Source: Clostridiaceae bacterium UBA6110 (GTDB lineage: Bacteria > Bacillota > Clostridia > Clostridiales > Clostridiaceae). Taken from it: DNA of 64,000 nt. The DNA lies in NCBI GenBank assembly GCA_002428415.1, contig DIWI01000056.1, forward strand, positions 8,788 to 72,787. The letters are read 5' to 3'. The number at the start of each line of letters is the position of its first letter. Position 1 is the stretch's first letter. Below, in pieces: positions 52,566 through 62,500 of the stretch. Under the pieces are notes generated by a model. It ran no database searches and was not told the origin of the DNA. It worked only from the letters and a program-made list of their open reading frames with translations. A program made the translations under genes and the position numbers.

Positions 52566-53090
52566 CTATTTTCCTATTAACCTTCTACCTTGTCTCAGAA
52601 AAGTACTAACTGAAACGTTATTCTCAATCACGTGGTCCGCAAAATACCTGTTTCTATATTCATTCTTATCAATCAATGTACTTATCCTGGCCCGGATGCT
52701 CTCTTTAGAGTCGCCTCTTTCCCTCATCCTTTCCCTGAGTCTTCTGGCACTGCTGGAAATATAGATTACAGACACAAGATCACCGAAAATCATTCTGAAT
52801 GCTTTCGCTCCATTTATGTCAGTTACAGCGAAGACATCTCCACTTCTCAGCTTCTCCTCCACCTCTTTCCTTGAAACGCCGTATCTGTTTCCAGAGTAGA
52901 TCGACTCCTCAATTTTATCGATAAGACTGAACTCTTCCTCAGTCACAAAGTGATATGAGATTCCATCCACCTCACCCTGCCTCATTTTCCGTGTAGTATG
53001 CGACACGAGCTCGTTCATCCCAAGAGACCTGAAGTAATCACCCAATGTGGTTTTCCCGGATCCCGACGGACCGATTATAACGTAGATCAT
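52566..53090 (-). CDS. guanylate kinase-like protein
   Basis: 174 residues. P-loop GPSGSGKTTL at 7-16, then SHTTRKMRQGEVDGISYHFVTEEEF, close to the GMP-binding SVTTRxPRxGEVDGxDYxFV of guanylate kinases, and a lid region RRLRERMRERGDSKESIRARI. It is shorter than Gmk (about 200) and lacks the usual ending. Clostridia often carry such a second copy beside true gmk. The gene overlaps the HD gene by four bases. It may be a real nucleotide kinase with another substrate. Confidence 0.88.
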   Translation of the reverse strand: MIYVIIGPSGSGKTTLGDYFRSLGMNELVSHTTRKMRQGEVDGISYHFVTEEEFSLIDKIEESIYSGNRYGVSRKEVEEKLRSGDVFAVTDINGAKAFRMIFGDLVSVIYISSSARRLRERMRERGDSKESIRARISTLIDKNEYRNRYFADHVIENNVSVSTFLRQGRRLIGK

Positions 53091-53644
53091 AGGGTAGAAA
53101 ATCCAAGAAGAGCCAGTTCCTTTTCTCTTGTCCTGAGACCCTTAATGACTTCCATGATGAGGATATCCTTTTCCAGTCCAAGCTCAGCTGCTCCGATGTC
53201 AATAAGCTCCCTGTCCACACCTCGCGCAAAGCCCTTAGATTTCAGTTTCTTGTTTACTGATGAGACTTCAAGGTCATCATAGCTCCTTGACGGTCTCATC
53301 AGGGCACATGCGGTAACGAAGCTCGAAAGCTCATCAACCGCAAAAAGAGCCTTTGCCATGATCGTATCCCTAGGACCTTCAGTAGCATGTCCCAATATTG
53401 CAGTAATAATCTCTTCAGGAACACCTGCTTCCCTGAGTATAGGAGTCCCTGAATATGGATGTGTCTCCGGATATTTCTCATAGTCAATGTCATGCAGGAG
53501 TCCGGCAAGACCGAATTCTTCAATATCCTCTCCATAATACTTTGCCATCTGTCTCATTGAAGACTCAACAGAGAGTGAGTGCTTCAGCACAACATCTCCC
53601 TCGACGTATTTCCTTAAAAGCTCGAATGCCTCTGACCTATCCAT
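53087..53644 (-). CDS. HD domain phosphohydrolase-like protein
   Basis: 185 residues from MDRSEAFELLRKYV behind AAGGAGGAAGTC. HD motif: H28 (LKHSLSVESS), HD in LLHDIDYEKYPETH (about 56-69), H90-like in GHATEGPRDT. The PETHP variant is typical of small clostridial HDIG-like proteins annotated as hydrolases. Metal-dependent phosphohydrolase activity is likely; the substrate is unknown. Coupled to the guanylate-kinase-like gene. Confidence 0.9.
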   Translation of the reverse strand: MDRSEAFELLRKYVEGDVVLKHSLSVESSMRQMAKYYGEDIEEFGLAGLLHDIDYEKYPETHPYSGTPILREAGVPEEIITAILGHATEGPRDTIMAKALFAVDELSSFVTACALMRPSRSYDDLEVSSVNKKLKSKGFARGVDRELIDIGAAELGLEKDILIMEVIKGLRTREKELALLGFSTL

Positions 53645-53847
53645 ATTGACTTCCTCCTTGTCATTTCTTTCCACAAAGCAACGTTATCTATCCACAGCTT
53701 CTATCATATATTGTGCATAGAAGACTGTCACTATAGACTAATTTAACAGATTTTTCTAAAAAAAGTAACATGGGAAGCAATATATTCCCGCTTGCCAATG
53801 TAATTTGGTATAATTATTGCATAGTAATCGTTAGGAGTTGATTTTCT

Positions 53848-55095
53848 TTGGAAGCTGGCACGTGGCAGTTAGTCCTCATAGTCGTTCTGATATTTATCTC
53901 AGCATTTCTTTCCGCCTCCGAGACCGCCCTGCTTTCTCTCAGCAAGATAAGACTCAGGCACATGGTCGAGGAAGAAGTAAAGGGTGCATATCTGGTTCAA
54001 GGCCTTCTTGATGATTCATCTAAGGTCGTAATAACCATTCTTATAGGAGACAACATATCAAACGTGGCAGCAACGGCACTCGGTGCCAAGCTTGCCATTG
54101 AACGATACGGCTACGGTGCTCTTCCTGTTTCTATTGCCATTATGGCTGTTTTTATCATCATTTTCGGTGAGATGATACCAAAAACTCTGGCATCACAGCA
54201 TTCTGAACCCGTTTCGCTTTTTGTGGCAAGACCGATTAACGCCATAAAGATACTTCTTGCTCCAATAGTGTTCCTTTTCCAGAAGGCATCTTCCCTTCTT
54301 ATTCTCATACTGGGGGGCAACCCAAAGAAAACCGGTCCTGCAATAACTGAAGAAGACCTTAAGACTCTGGTTGACGTCGGTAGTGAGGAAGGAGTTTTAG
54401 AGGTAGGCGAAAAGGAGATGCTCTTCAACGTATTTGAATTCGGTGATCTCCAGGTCAAGGATGTCATGGTCCAGAGAGTTGACATAGTGGCTCTTGACAT
54501 CAGGAGCACCTATCAGGAAGTTGTCGAAGTCATAATGAAGGAGCAATTTTCGAGAATTCCGGTTTACAAGGAAGATATTGATGACATCATAGGAATCCTA
54601 AACGTCAAAGACCTTCTTTTCCTGAGCAACGAAGATAAATCCAATTTCAATCTTGAGGATAATGTCAGGGAGGTATACTTCACCTACGAATTCAAGAAGA
54701 TAATCGACCTTTTCAAGGAGCTTAAGAAGGAACGGAACCATATGGCCATTGTACTTGACGAGTACGGTGGAACAGTCGGGATCGCAACAATCGAGGACCT
54801 CCTCGAGGAAATAGTCGGTGAGATCGGCGATGAATATGACGATGAGGAAACTCAGGACATAGAGGTCGTAAAAGAGGATGAGTATATCGTGACAGGATCA
54901 TTCCGTCTCGATGAGCTTAATGAAGAAATCGGAACAAATATTGAATCTGAGGAATTTGATTCAGTCGGAGGATATCTTATCGGTGTTCTTGGAACATTCC
55001 CGGAAAACGGACAGGAGATCGAATCAGAAGGTATTCGTTTCATAGTAGAGGAAGTTGACAAGAACAGGATTAAGAAAGTCAGGATATTCACCTGA
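53848..55095 (+). CDS. CorC/HlyC-type hemolysin family transporter with CNNM and CBS domains
   Basis: 415 residues from TTG behind TTAGGAGTTG. The N-terminal DUF21/CNNM membrane domain (1-180) opens [23 protein letters not shown], then two CBS domains (about 200-330: [34 protein letters not shown]) and a C-terminal CorC/HlyC domain (about 340-415, [20 protein letters not shown]). The family exports or controls Mg2+/Co2+; it is not a true hemolysin. An extended -10 (TGG-TATAAT, 53806-53814) lies upstream. tadA and psd follow on the same strand. Confidence 0.94.
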   Translation: MEAGTWQLVLIVVLIFISAFLSASETALLSLSKIRLRHMVEEEVKGAYLVQGLLDDSSKVVITILIGDNISNVAATALGAKLAIERYGYGALPVSIAIMAVFIIIFGEMIPKTLASQHSEPVSLFVARPINAIKILLAPIVFLFQKASSLLILILGGNPKKTGPAITEEDLKTLVDVGSEEGVLEVGEKEMLFNVFEFGDLQVKDVMVQRVDIVALDIRSTYQEVVEVIMKEQFSRIPVYKEDIDDIIGILNVKDLLFLSNEDKSNFNLEDNVREVYFTYEFKKIIDLFKELKKERNHMAIVLDEYGGTVGIATIEDLLEEIVGEIGDEYDDEETQDIEVVKEDEYIVTGSFRLDELNEEIGTNIESEEFDSVGGYLIGVLGTFPENGQEIESEGIRFIVEEVDKNRIKKVRIFT

Positions 55096-55127
55096 TCCAG
55101 TTAGCATGGTTTCCGATAGGAGGAAAA

Positions 55128-55589
55128 ATGGAAGAGTCCATTTACGACAATTTTTATATGGAGGCCAGAAGGGAAGCTCTTCTGGCCCTTTCCAAGGATG
55201 AGGTGCCTGTAGGCTGTGTCGTGGTGAAGGATGGAGAAATCATAGGACGAGGCCATAACATGACAGAAACGGCATCGGACCCTTCAGCACATGCTGAAGT
55301 CATCGCCATCAGAGAAGCTGCCAGGGCAATCGGCTCATGGAGACTAACAGGGACAACACTTTATGTAACACTTGAGCCATGCCTAATGTGCGCAAGCCTT
55401 ATCAAGAAATCAAGGATAGGGAAGGTAGTGATTGGAGCCATAGAGCCTGAAGAGGGTGCCTTCGGAAGCGTCGCGAGTATTAGCCTTCTACCACCAAGAG
55501 GCAGGCAGATTGAAGTCATATGGCTTAAGGATGAGTTCTCAGGTGATCTCATGACTTCTTATTTCAAGAAGCTAAGGAGCAGGCGATGA
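55128..55589 (+). CDS. tadA: tRNA-specific adenosine deaminase TadA
   Basis: 153 residues. The zinc site is complete: H55-A-E57 in SAHAEVIA and P84-C85-L-M-C88 in TLEPCLMCAS, with E57 as proton shuttle. It converts A34 of tRNA-Arg(ACG) to inosine; that tRNA gene lies 3.7 kb downstream. AGGAGGAAAA precedes the ATG; psd overlaps its stop by four bases. Confidence 0.96.
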   Translation: MEESIYDNFYMEARREALLALSKDEVPVGCVVVKDGEIIGRGHNMTETASDPSAHAEVIAIREAARAIGSWRLTGTTLYVTLEPCLMCASLIKKSRIGKVVIGAIEPEEGAFGSVASISLLPPRGRQIEVIWLKDEFSGDLMTSYFKKLRSRR

Positions 55590-56482
55590 TAAGGATATAT
55601 GACAGGAAGTATGGCAAATATGATACCGAGGTCGTTGTAGGAGGCAAATACATAGAATGGCTTTATGGGACCATGTCAGGAAAATGGGTGCTTGAGGCCT
55701 TAGTCAAACGCAAGATGTTCTCCTCACTATACGGCAAGCTCATGGACCTGCCTGCATCAAGGAAGATGATACCTTCCTTCATCAAAGAAAACTCTCTTGA
55801 TATGAGTGGCTCAGTTAAAAACCCGGGAGATTATGAATCCTTCAATGATTTCTTCACAAGAAAGCTATCCTCTGAAAGCAGACCGTTCTCTTCGGATCCG
55901 TCAATGCTGATGAGCCCAGTTGATGGCAGAATGCTTGCTTATGAGGATATTGACATTGACAGGCTCGTTCAGGTCAAGGGTATCACATATACACTCGGAG
56001 GTCTTATAGGAAACGGGAACATAAAGGAAAGGTATACCCATGGAACCATGCTTGTATTCAGACTTTGCCCGCTTGACTACCACAGGTTCCACTTCGTAGA
56101 TTCTGGGATATGTTCCAAACCCCGCCTTATTAAGGGTGGTTATTATTCTGTAAATCCCGTGTCTTTAGCCAGAATTCCAAATGTATATCTTGAAAACAAG
56201 AGGATGTATTCTCTCATGAGAAGCGACAACTTCTCAGATATCCTAATTATTGAAGTAGGGGCAACCAACGTTGGTTCAATTGTACAAACCTATTCAGCAT
56301 CCAAACGATTCGAGCGTGGGACAGAAAAAGGCTACTTCAAATTCGGAGGATCCACGGTACTGCTGTTCTTTAAAAATGGTGCAGTAAAAATCGACCAGGA
56401 TATCCTGGATGAGACTGCAAATGGAATTGAATCAAAAGTCCTTATGGGAGAAACCATAGGAAGAAAGGCCAGGCAGGATTGA
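55586..56482 (+). CDS. psd: phosphatidylserine decarboxylase proenzyme
   Basis: 298 residues, makes phosphatidylethanolamine from phosphatidylserine. Motifs: FNDFFTRKLS near 90, SPVDGRMLAY near 113, CPLDYHRFHF near 160, and the self-cleavage site FGGST with S256 giving the pyruvoyl group; the first position is Gly rather than the Leu of the LGST form, as in other clostridial enzymes. Cotranslated with tadA. A phosphatidylserine synthase is not in view. Confidence 0.95.
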   Translation: MIRIYDRKYGKYDTEVVVGGKYIEWLYGTMSGKWVLEALVKRKMFSSLYGKLMDLPASRKMIPSFIKENSLDMSGSVKNPGDYESFNDFFTRKLSSESRPFSSDPSMLMSPVDGRMLAYEDIDIDRLVQVKGITYTLGGLIGNGNIKERYTHGTMLVFRLCPLDYHRFHFVDSGICSKPRLIKGGYYSVNPVSLARIPNVYLENKRMYSLMRSDNFSDILIIEVGATNVGSIVQTYSASKRFERGTEKGYFKFGGSTVLLFFKNGAVKIDQDILDETANGIESKVLMGETIGRKARQD

Positions 56483-56503
56483 CATCCGCCTGGCCTTTCA
56501 TAC
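56464..56503. terminator. intrinsic terminator overlapping the end of psd
   Basis: Stem AAAGGCCAGGC / GCCTGGCCTTT, 11 pairs; its left arm is within the last codons of psd. Between convergent genes, so it can serve both. Confidence 0.9.
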
Positions 56504-56509
56504 GTGACT

Positions 56510-57430
56510 CTATATATGCATACCTATGAAATTCAGAAAATCACCGTATACCTCTTCCCTGTTTGTCTCATTCAGTATCTCATGCCTTGCTCCCTTGTAA
56601 AGTCTGACAAAGAGCTTCCTGCTGCCTGTCGTCTTTTCAAGAAGCTTCGCAAGGGCTATTGGTCCATTACCCATATTTCCTACCGGATCCTCAGTACCGC
56701 TCGCTATGAGTATAGGCAGGTCTTTACGTATCCTTGACAGCTCTTCCCTGCCATAAACCTTAAGAAGATTTGAAAGCATGGATCCATAGAATCCATTTGA
56801 CATCACAATCCCGCAGAAGGGATCCTCCACATATTTGTCTACCTGATCGGAATCCCTTGATATCCAATCAAATTCCGTTCGTTTATCCTTTATTTTCCCA
56901 CCGAACTTTCCAAACATCATATTATTTATGATCTCGCCTTTTGAGTCTCTCCCTCTGGATGAAATCAAAGCCTGAGATATTGCTACTCCCGCCATGATGC
57001 TGCCCCTGCCTCCCGGGCCGTTGTTTCCGGATAGAATCAATGCATCTATAGTCTCAGGAAAAGCCTCGGCATATCTTATTGACAGGAATGAACCCATGGA
57101 ATGGCCAAGCTGCACTACCTTCAGACCCTCCTGCTCATTTCTTGCCTTATGGTTTAGCTGTCTCATGTCCTTTACAATCTCCATGAACGTATCCTGGGTA
57201 CTGTCAGCACCCAGACCATCACCCGCAGTAAGCCCATGTGCCCTGTGGTCCTGTGAATATACCGCGTACCCCTTGGCATTCAGGAATTCAGCAAAGTGGC
57301 CATATCTTCTTCCATGTTCGGATATGCCATGGCTTATGAGTACTACGCCTTTTCTTCTCTCAGCAGGAATCCACTTGTGCACATAAACCTTTTTCCCATC
57401 CTCGGCTACCATATGATCCAACGAATACAT
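56510..57430 (-). CDS. alpha/beta hydrolase, monoacylglycerol lipase/lysophospholipase type
   Basis: 306 residues. Oxyanion loop LISHGISEHGRRYGHFAEFL, nucleophile S111 in GHSMGS, acid D near IASGTEDPVG and H near KGARHEILNE. Close to lysophospholipase L2/MGL enzymes that cut one acyl chain from glycerol lipids. It begins within the stop of the DUF3052 gene (TAATG overlap), so they are coupled. No signal peptide. Confidence 0.93.
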   Translation of the reverse strand: MYSLDHMVAEDGKKVYVHKWIPAERRKGVVLISHGISEHGRRYGHFAEFLNAKGYAVYSQDHRAHGLTAGDGLGADSTQDTFMEIVKDMRQLNHKARNEQEGLKVVQLGHSMGSFLSIRYAEAFPETIDALILSGNNGPGGRGSIMAGVAISQALISSRGRDSKGEIINNMMFGKFGGKIKDKRTEFDWISRDSDQVDKYVEDPFCGIVMSNGFYGSMLSNLLKVYGREELSRIRKDLPILIASGTEDPVGNMGNGPIALAKLLEKTTGSRKLFVRLYKGARHEILNETNREEVYGDFLNFIGMHI

Positions 57431-57888
57431 TATTTCTTACCTATCCTTTCCTTACCTTTTTCGCTCAACGCCCATGACCTGGTCATGTTCTTAATCTTAT
57501 CAGCCTGCCTGATTCTTAGCGCAGACCAATCCTCATCAATGGATACCTGAGTCACCCCTTCAAATCCAAATTCTCCGAATGGCTGCAGCACATTGTCTCT
57601 TGAAAGCTCAGTCTTGTATTTTTTGGAGGATTTTTTAGGATAACAAATCCAAAGCACCCCATCATCCCCGATTGTATCTGAAATCTCCTCGGCTTGCTCT
57701 GATACTGACTTTAGGTTAAGTACGAATAGCATTATGAATGGATATTCTTCATTCTTCTTTTCATAATCAATCATTATGCCTGATTCGGCCGCCATTTTAT
57801 CTGCTTCTTTTTTAAAGACATCCGGAGGATTTATAATTAGCAGCTCTTTTTGTGTTGTAAGCCTCAGCTTTTTAAATAACTCTGACAT
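57430..57888 (-). CDS. DUF3052-like protein
   Basis: 152 residues. IGDDGVLWICYPKKSSKKYKTELSRD and VTQVSIDEDWSALRIR in the C-terminal half match DUF3052-type small proteins of unknown function. No membrane segment. AAGGGAGTAAAA precedes the ATG. Cotranscribed with the lysophospholipase-like gene. Confidence 0.82.
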   Translation of the reverse strand: MSELFKKLRLTTQKELLIINPPDVFKKEADKMAAESGIMIDYEKKNEEYPFIMLFVLNLKSVSEQAEEISDTIGDDGVLWICYPKKSSKKYKTELSRDNVLQPFGEFGFEGVTQVSIDEDWSALRIRQADKIKNMTRSWALSEKGKERIGKK

Positions 57889-58013
57889 AATTTTTACTCC
57901 CTTGCCACTATTCAGAAGTAAAATTCAATAATTTCCACTTCTCTCACAATTATATTATAATTGAATGTGGAAAGGCTGTTTATGAACACTATTTTACAAG
58001 GAGGGGTTGCACC

Positions 58014-59150
58014 ATGTACGGACTTGCGCTAGGTGGCGGTGGGGCTCGTGGAGCCTATGAAGCCGGAGTACTGAAAGCTCTTGAAGAAATGAACATTGAA
58101 GTTGGAGCGATTACCGGAACCTCAATCGGTGCGATCAATGCAGCTGGATACCTCTCAGCCGGCATAAGCACTGTGGAAGAGGTTTGGAGGCTTATGGACA
58201 AGGACTCCATAATAGATATAAATGCTGAAAGCCTTATAGATTCTCTAAAAAATGGCGGCTTCGATTATGAAAAACCTTTCTCCATGCTCAGAGAATATCT
58301 TGATGAAAGCAGCATCAGAAATAATCCTATAGATTTCGGTATTGTGACGGTCAACCTGACTGACCGCGACCCTGTTGTTGTATTCAAGGAAGACATTCCT
58401 GAAGGCAAGATCATTGAATATGTGCTCGCCAGCGCCAACCATCCAGTCCTGAAAAGATTTGAAATTGACGGTGATAAATACATGGATGGGGGAATATATG
58501 ACAATCTTCCCATAGAACCTTTAATCCGAAAGGGCTACCGAGACATCATAGTTGTGGATCTTTACAATAGAAGGCGATTCATAAAGCCAATAAGCACAGT
58601 TGCTATAATAGACATTTCCTCTAAAGAGGGGCTTGGATCAGCTCTGGTAGCTGACCCAGCAAATATCGAAAAGAACATGAGGCTTGGATATCTGGACACG
58701 CAGAAAGCCTTTGGAAGCTTATTCGGCCATAGATACTACTTTAGAAGCACTGATGTTACGGGATTGCTGTCGCCACCGACCGCAGCTGAAATTCGTCGTT
58801 TTGAAAATCTTTCGGCCCCATTACTTGCCGAGAGGGTATTTGAACCATACAAGGAGAGTCTTGGGCACAGATACTCAATTACACTTGCATCACTGGAGGT
58901 AGTATCCGAGATTCTCGAAATCAATAATCTGGATATCTTTGACGAACCTCTGGAACTTCTCCAAATCGTCCTGGAAAAGATTAAGGATATCATAAATGAC
59001 AGTAAAAAAGCACATTGGAAGCAACGTATATTGGTAAAGGAACTAAATGACAGACAGCTCCTCATGCTTTCACTGTCGAACCCAAAGCTTGTTGTCGCTA
59101 ATCTGTTCATAAAAGCGATCAAAGAAAGAACCGCTGAAGCTCTACCTTGA
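58014..59150 (+). CDS. patatin-like phospholipase
   Basis: 378 residues. Glycine loop LALGGGGARGAYEAGVL (oxyanion), nucleophile S37 in GTSIG and D158 in YMDGGIYDNLP complete the Ser-Asp dyad (DGG instead of DGA). The C-terminal 150 residues are helical and not conserved. Intracellular lipase or acyl hydrolase on membrane lipids. AAGGAGGGGTTGC precedes the ATG. Third lipid enzyme in this 4-kb stretch. Confidence 0.95.
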   Translation: MYGLALGGGGARGAYEAGVLKALEEMNIEVGAITGTSIGAINAAGYLSAGISTVEEVWRLMDKDSIIDINAESLIDSLKNGGFDYEKPFSMLREYLDESSIRNNPIDFGIVTVNLTDRDPVVVFKEDIPEGKIIEYVLASANHPVLKRFEIDGDKYMDGGIYDNLPIEPLIRKGYRDIIVVDLYNRRRFIKPISTVAIIDISSKEGLGSALVADPANIEKNMRLGYLDTQKAFGSLFGHRYYFRSTDVTGLLSPPTAAEIRRFENLSAPLLAERVFEPYKESLGHRYSITLASLEVVSEILEINNLDIFDEPLELLQIVLEKIKDIINDSKKAHWKQRILVKELNDRQLLMLSLSNPKLVVANLFIKAIKERTAEALP

Positions 59151-59208
59151 CACTGAGATAATTGTGGTTTATGTGCATGATACAAGGTTTTGTCTAAACC
59201 AGGAACCA

Positions 59209-59237
59209 TTGAAATTGTCGGTCTGCTGTGTTAAGAT
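59209..59237 (+). promoter_or_regulatory. promoter of tRNA-Arg(ACG)
   Basis: -35 TTGAAA (59209-59214), 17-base spacer, -10 TAAGAT (59232-59237). Start near 59244. Confidence 0.65.
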
Positions 59238-59257
59238 TATTGAGTTGAATAATATAG

Positions 59258-59332
59258 GCACTTGTAGTTAAACGGATATAACACTCGGCTACGAACCGGG
59301 CATTGGGGGTTCGATTCCCTCCAGGTGCACCA
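59258..59332 (+). tRNA. tRNA-Arg, anticodon ACG
   Basis: 75 bases with encoded CCA: acceptor GCACTTG / CAGGTGC, D arm GTTA/TAAC, anticodon stem CTCGG/CCGGG with loop CTACGAA, T arm GGGGG-TTCGATT-CCCTC. A34 becomes inosine through TadA and reads CGU, CGC and CGA. Confidence 0.97.
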
Positions 59333-59339
59333 GCCAAAC

Positions 59340-59387
59340 AAATCCGAACCTCTTCCAGCTGGAAATGGGTTCGGATTTTTATTTTCT
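59340..59387 (+). terminator. terminator after tRNA-Arg(ACG)
   Basis: Exact stem AAATCCGAACC / GGTTCGGATTT followed by TTTATTTT. Confidence 0.9.
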
Positions 59388-59431
59388 AAATTTCAAGTCA
59401 CCTAGCTTAGTATAAATATTTCCCGCACTAG

Positions 59432-59476
59432 CACAAAAGCGAGAGACTGCAACCTATTGCTGCAGCCTCTCGCTTT
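59432..59476 (-). terminator. terminator after the LPQTG surface protein gene
   Basis: Stem AAAGCGAGAG / CTCTCGCTTT with a second internal stem CTGCA / TGCAG; a TTTT run follows on the minus strand. Usable for both strands. Confidence 0.85.
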
Positions 59477-59502
59477 GCTTTATATCAATTATCAGGATTT
59501 AG

Positions 59503-62500
59503 CTATCTTTGTTCCTTTTTCCTCATCAGCATTACTCCACCAGCCATCGCCATCATACCAATCGCATACAACAGTTCACTTGGAATACCACCTGTTTGTG
59601 GAAGTGATCCTTCTTCTTCCTCATCATCATCAACTGGACCTACTTCCTCAAGCTCTTCAATCTTTTCGTTTTCAGCGACTATGTTGAATGTTTCTCCATC
59701 TGTATTAACTGTCACACTATACGTCTTATCAGTTTTAATATATCCTTCAGGAGCTTTGCTTTCTTTGACAATATATTTGCCAAAAGGAAGTGTAACATTC
59801 AAGGTTCCGCTTGTTCCAGTCATTCCTGTGAATACGACTCCACCTTCCTCATCTTCTATGGTGAATTCTGCTCCAGCTAAAACTATAGTTGTTCCTGATT
59901 CGACCTTCTTGATCAATACTGTGCTGGTTATCAGACTATTCTTGACCTCAAGCTCTATTATTTCACCATCCTCAGATATTTCAACTGCATAGGCAACATC
60001 TGTAAGCACATACCCTTCCGGCGCCTTGGTTTCCTTTAGAGTGTACTTTCCATATGGAACACTTTCTATCAGCGCTTCGCCATTTTCATCGGTCGTAACT
60101 GGTGCTCCAAACGTTTCACTTCCCAGGTAAAGAACAAATTCCGCACTCTCGAGAGGTTCTCCGTCATCACCGATCTTGCTGATTAGTATGCTTCCTCTTA
60201 TCATCTTGTTAACTACTGAAACGGAAACAACCTCTCCATCTTCATCAATAACTACTTTTTCAGTAGAAGCACTTCTTACATAGCCAGTCGGTGCCTTTTC
60301 CTCTTCAAGTTCGTATATGCCTTCAGGAATATTCCTGAATTCGATAGCGCCTGTATTTGAGGATGCTTCATTTCTAAACTTTACTACTCCATCCTGCTTT
60401 AACACAAATATTGCTCCAGCAACAGGGCTCTGTTTTTCATCCAGCTTCTGAACCACTACAGTCCCGGTAATTCTTCTGTTATGGACCTGAACTTCAACAG
60501 TTTTACCATCAACCTCGATAGCTGCCTGAATAGGGTCATCGCTTGCAACGTATCCGACTGGGGCTTCAGTTTCATAGATCTGGTATTCACCGTAAGGTAT
60601 ATTTTCGAACAGAGCTTTTCCTTCAGCATCAGTAGTTACTGTATCAATCAGCTTTCCATCATGCCTTAATTCAAACTCAGCTCCAACCAACACGGCATTG
60701 CTTTCTCCATACTTGGTGATTGCAATATTGCCTCTGATTCTTGTGTTAATTACAATACCTTCTTCAGGAATTACTGTCTCGCTATCTTCTGTGACTGAGA
60801 CTCCTATTATCCCTTCAAACATATTATAACCTTCGGGCGCCTCAAGCTCCTTGATAATGTATGAGCCATACTCCACACCGCTAAAACCTACAAGTCCATC
60901 GCTGTTACTTCTGGATGTGCTGAGTAGATTTTCGAACATCTCATCACTGCTCTTGTATAGTCCGAATAGAGCGCCTTCAAGAGGTTTATTGTTCTCATCA
61001 ACCTTCTTGAGCTGAATGTTGCCTTTGATTGATGTATTTGTAATTGTAAATCCATTCACAGATGTAATGAATCCTTCTAGTGTTGCTTCACTGACAGTAT
61101 ATTCATATTTATTTCCATGAATATCCGTAGCTGGTATACCCTTGAAGCAATAGCTCCAGTCACCATTAGAATTTGGATACACATCCTTCTCGGCAAATTT
61201 TTCTCCATCCTGATTAAGCATGACTATTATCTTCTCTGGCTTCAGCAAATTGCCTACCCAAATCTTGCTTCCAGATATTTCTATCTCCGGCACTGTATAC
61301 TCGTTTGTAATAGTCAATTTGTCAGCTGAATAGGTTGCAGAATAGTTCTTTGGTACCTCTACCTCTTCGGCTGTATACTTATATTCTTTGCCGTCGCTGT
61401 CGGTCACATCAACTGTCCATGTGTGCGATGTCTTTCCGTCAGTAAATTCCACCGGAGAACCATATTTCACTCCATCCTGGTATAGCTGTACATGTATGGT
61501 TGGCTTTACTTCAGGACCATTCTCCCAAATCTTCCTTACAGTAACATCTTGTTCAGGAGAAGTATATCTGTTTGTTATTACCAGTTTATCTTCGGATAAA
61601 GCCTTAGTATAGTTCACTGGAACCTTAAGCTCATCTATCGTATATTCATATGCATTTCCATCCTCATCTGTACCAGGGAGATTATCCCATGTATGGCTTG
61701 TCTTTGTCGAACTGAATATGACCGAATCCCCAAATTCCTCACCATCTTGATAAAGCTGAATCTCAACTCCAGGCTTTGGTCCTCCCTCCCATATCTTGGT
61801 CCCAGTTACAGATATCTTCGGAACCATGTAAGTGTTGGTGACTGTCAATCCATCGGATGAATAGGTCGCTACATAATTATCAGGAACCATTACTTCCTTT
61901 GCAGTATAAACATAGTCTTCGCCTTCATTATCAGTAACATCCACAGTCCAGGTATGTGATGTCTTCCCGTAAGCAAACTCCACAGGAGCACCATATTCTT
62001 CCTCGTTCTGATATAGCTGGACTTGTATAGTTGGCTTAGTTGAAGGACCATTCTTCCATTTCTTCTCTACAGTAACTTTTTGTGTAGGGGATGTATAAGT
62101 ATTTATTACAGTTAGCTTATCTGCAGAGAATGTTTTTGCGTAATTAACCGGTACGTTAGTCTCGTCAATCGTATATATATAATCATTCCCATTTTCATCA
62201 GTTTTTGGGAGATCTACCCATGTATGGCTAGTCTTTGTCGAACTGAATGTAACCGGACCATCATACACCTTACCATTCTGATACAGCTGTATTGCTACAT
62301 CGGGCTTTGGACCTCCAATCCATTCCTTGTATCCAGTTATAGTTATCTTTGGAACTATAAAGGTATTAGTAACCGTCAAACCATCATTTGAATATGTTTC
62401 ATTATAATTTTCAGGTACACTTACTTCTTTTATTGAATATGTGTAGGCGTTCCCTCTTGAATCGGTCATGAAAAGATTGTCCCAGGTATGTTCTGGATCA

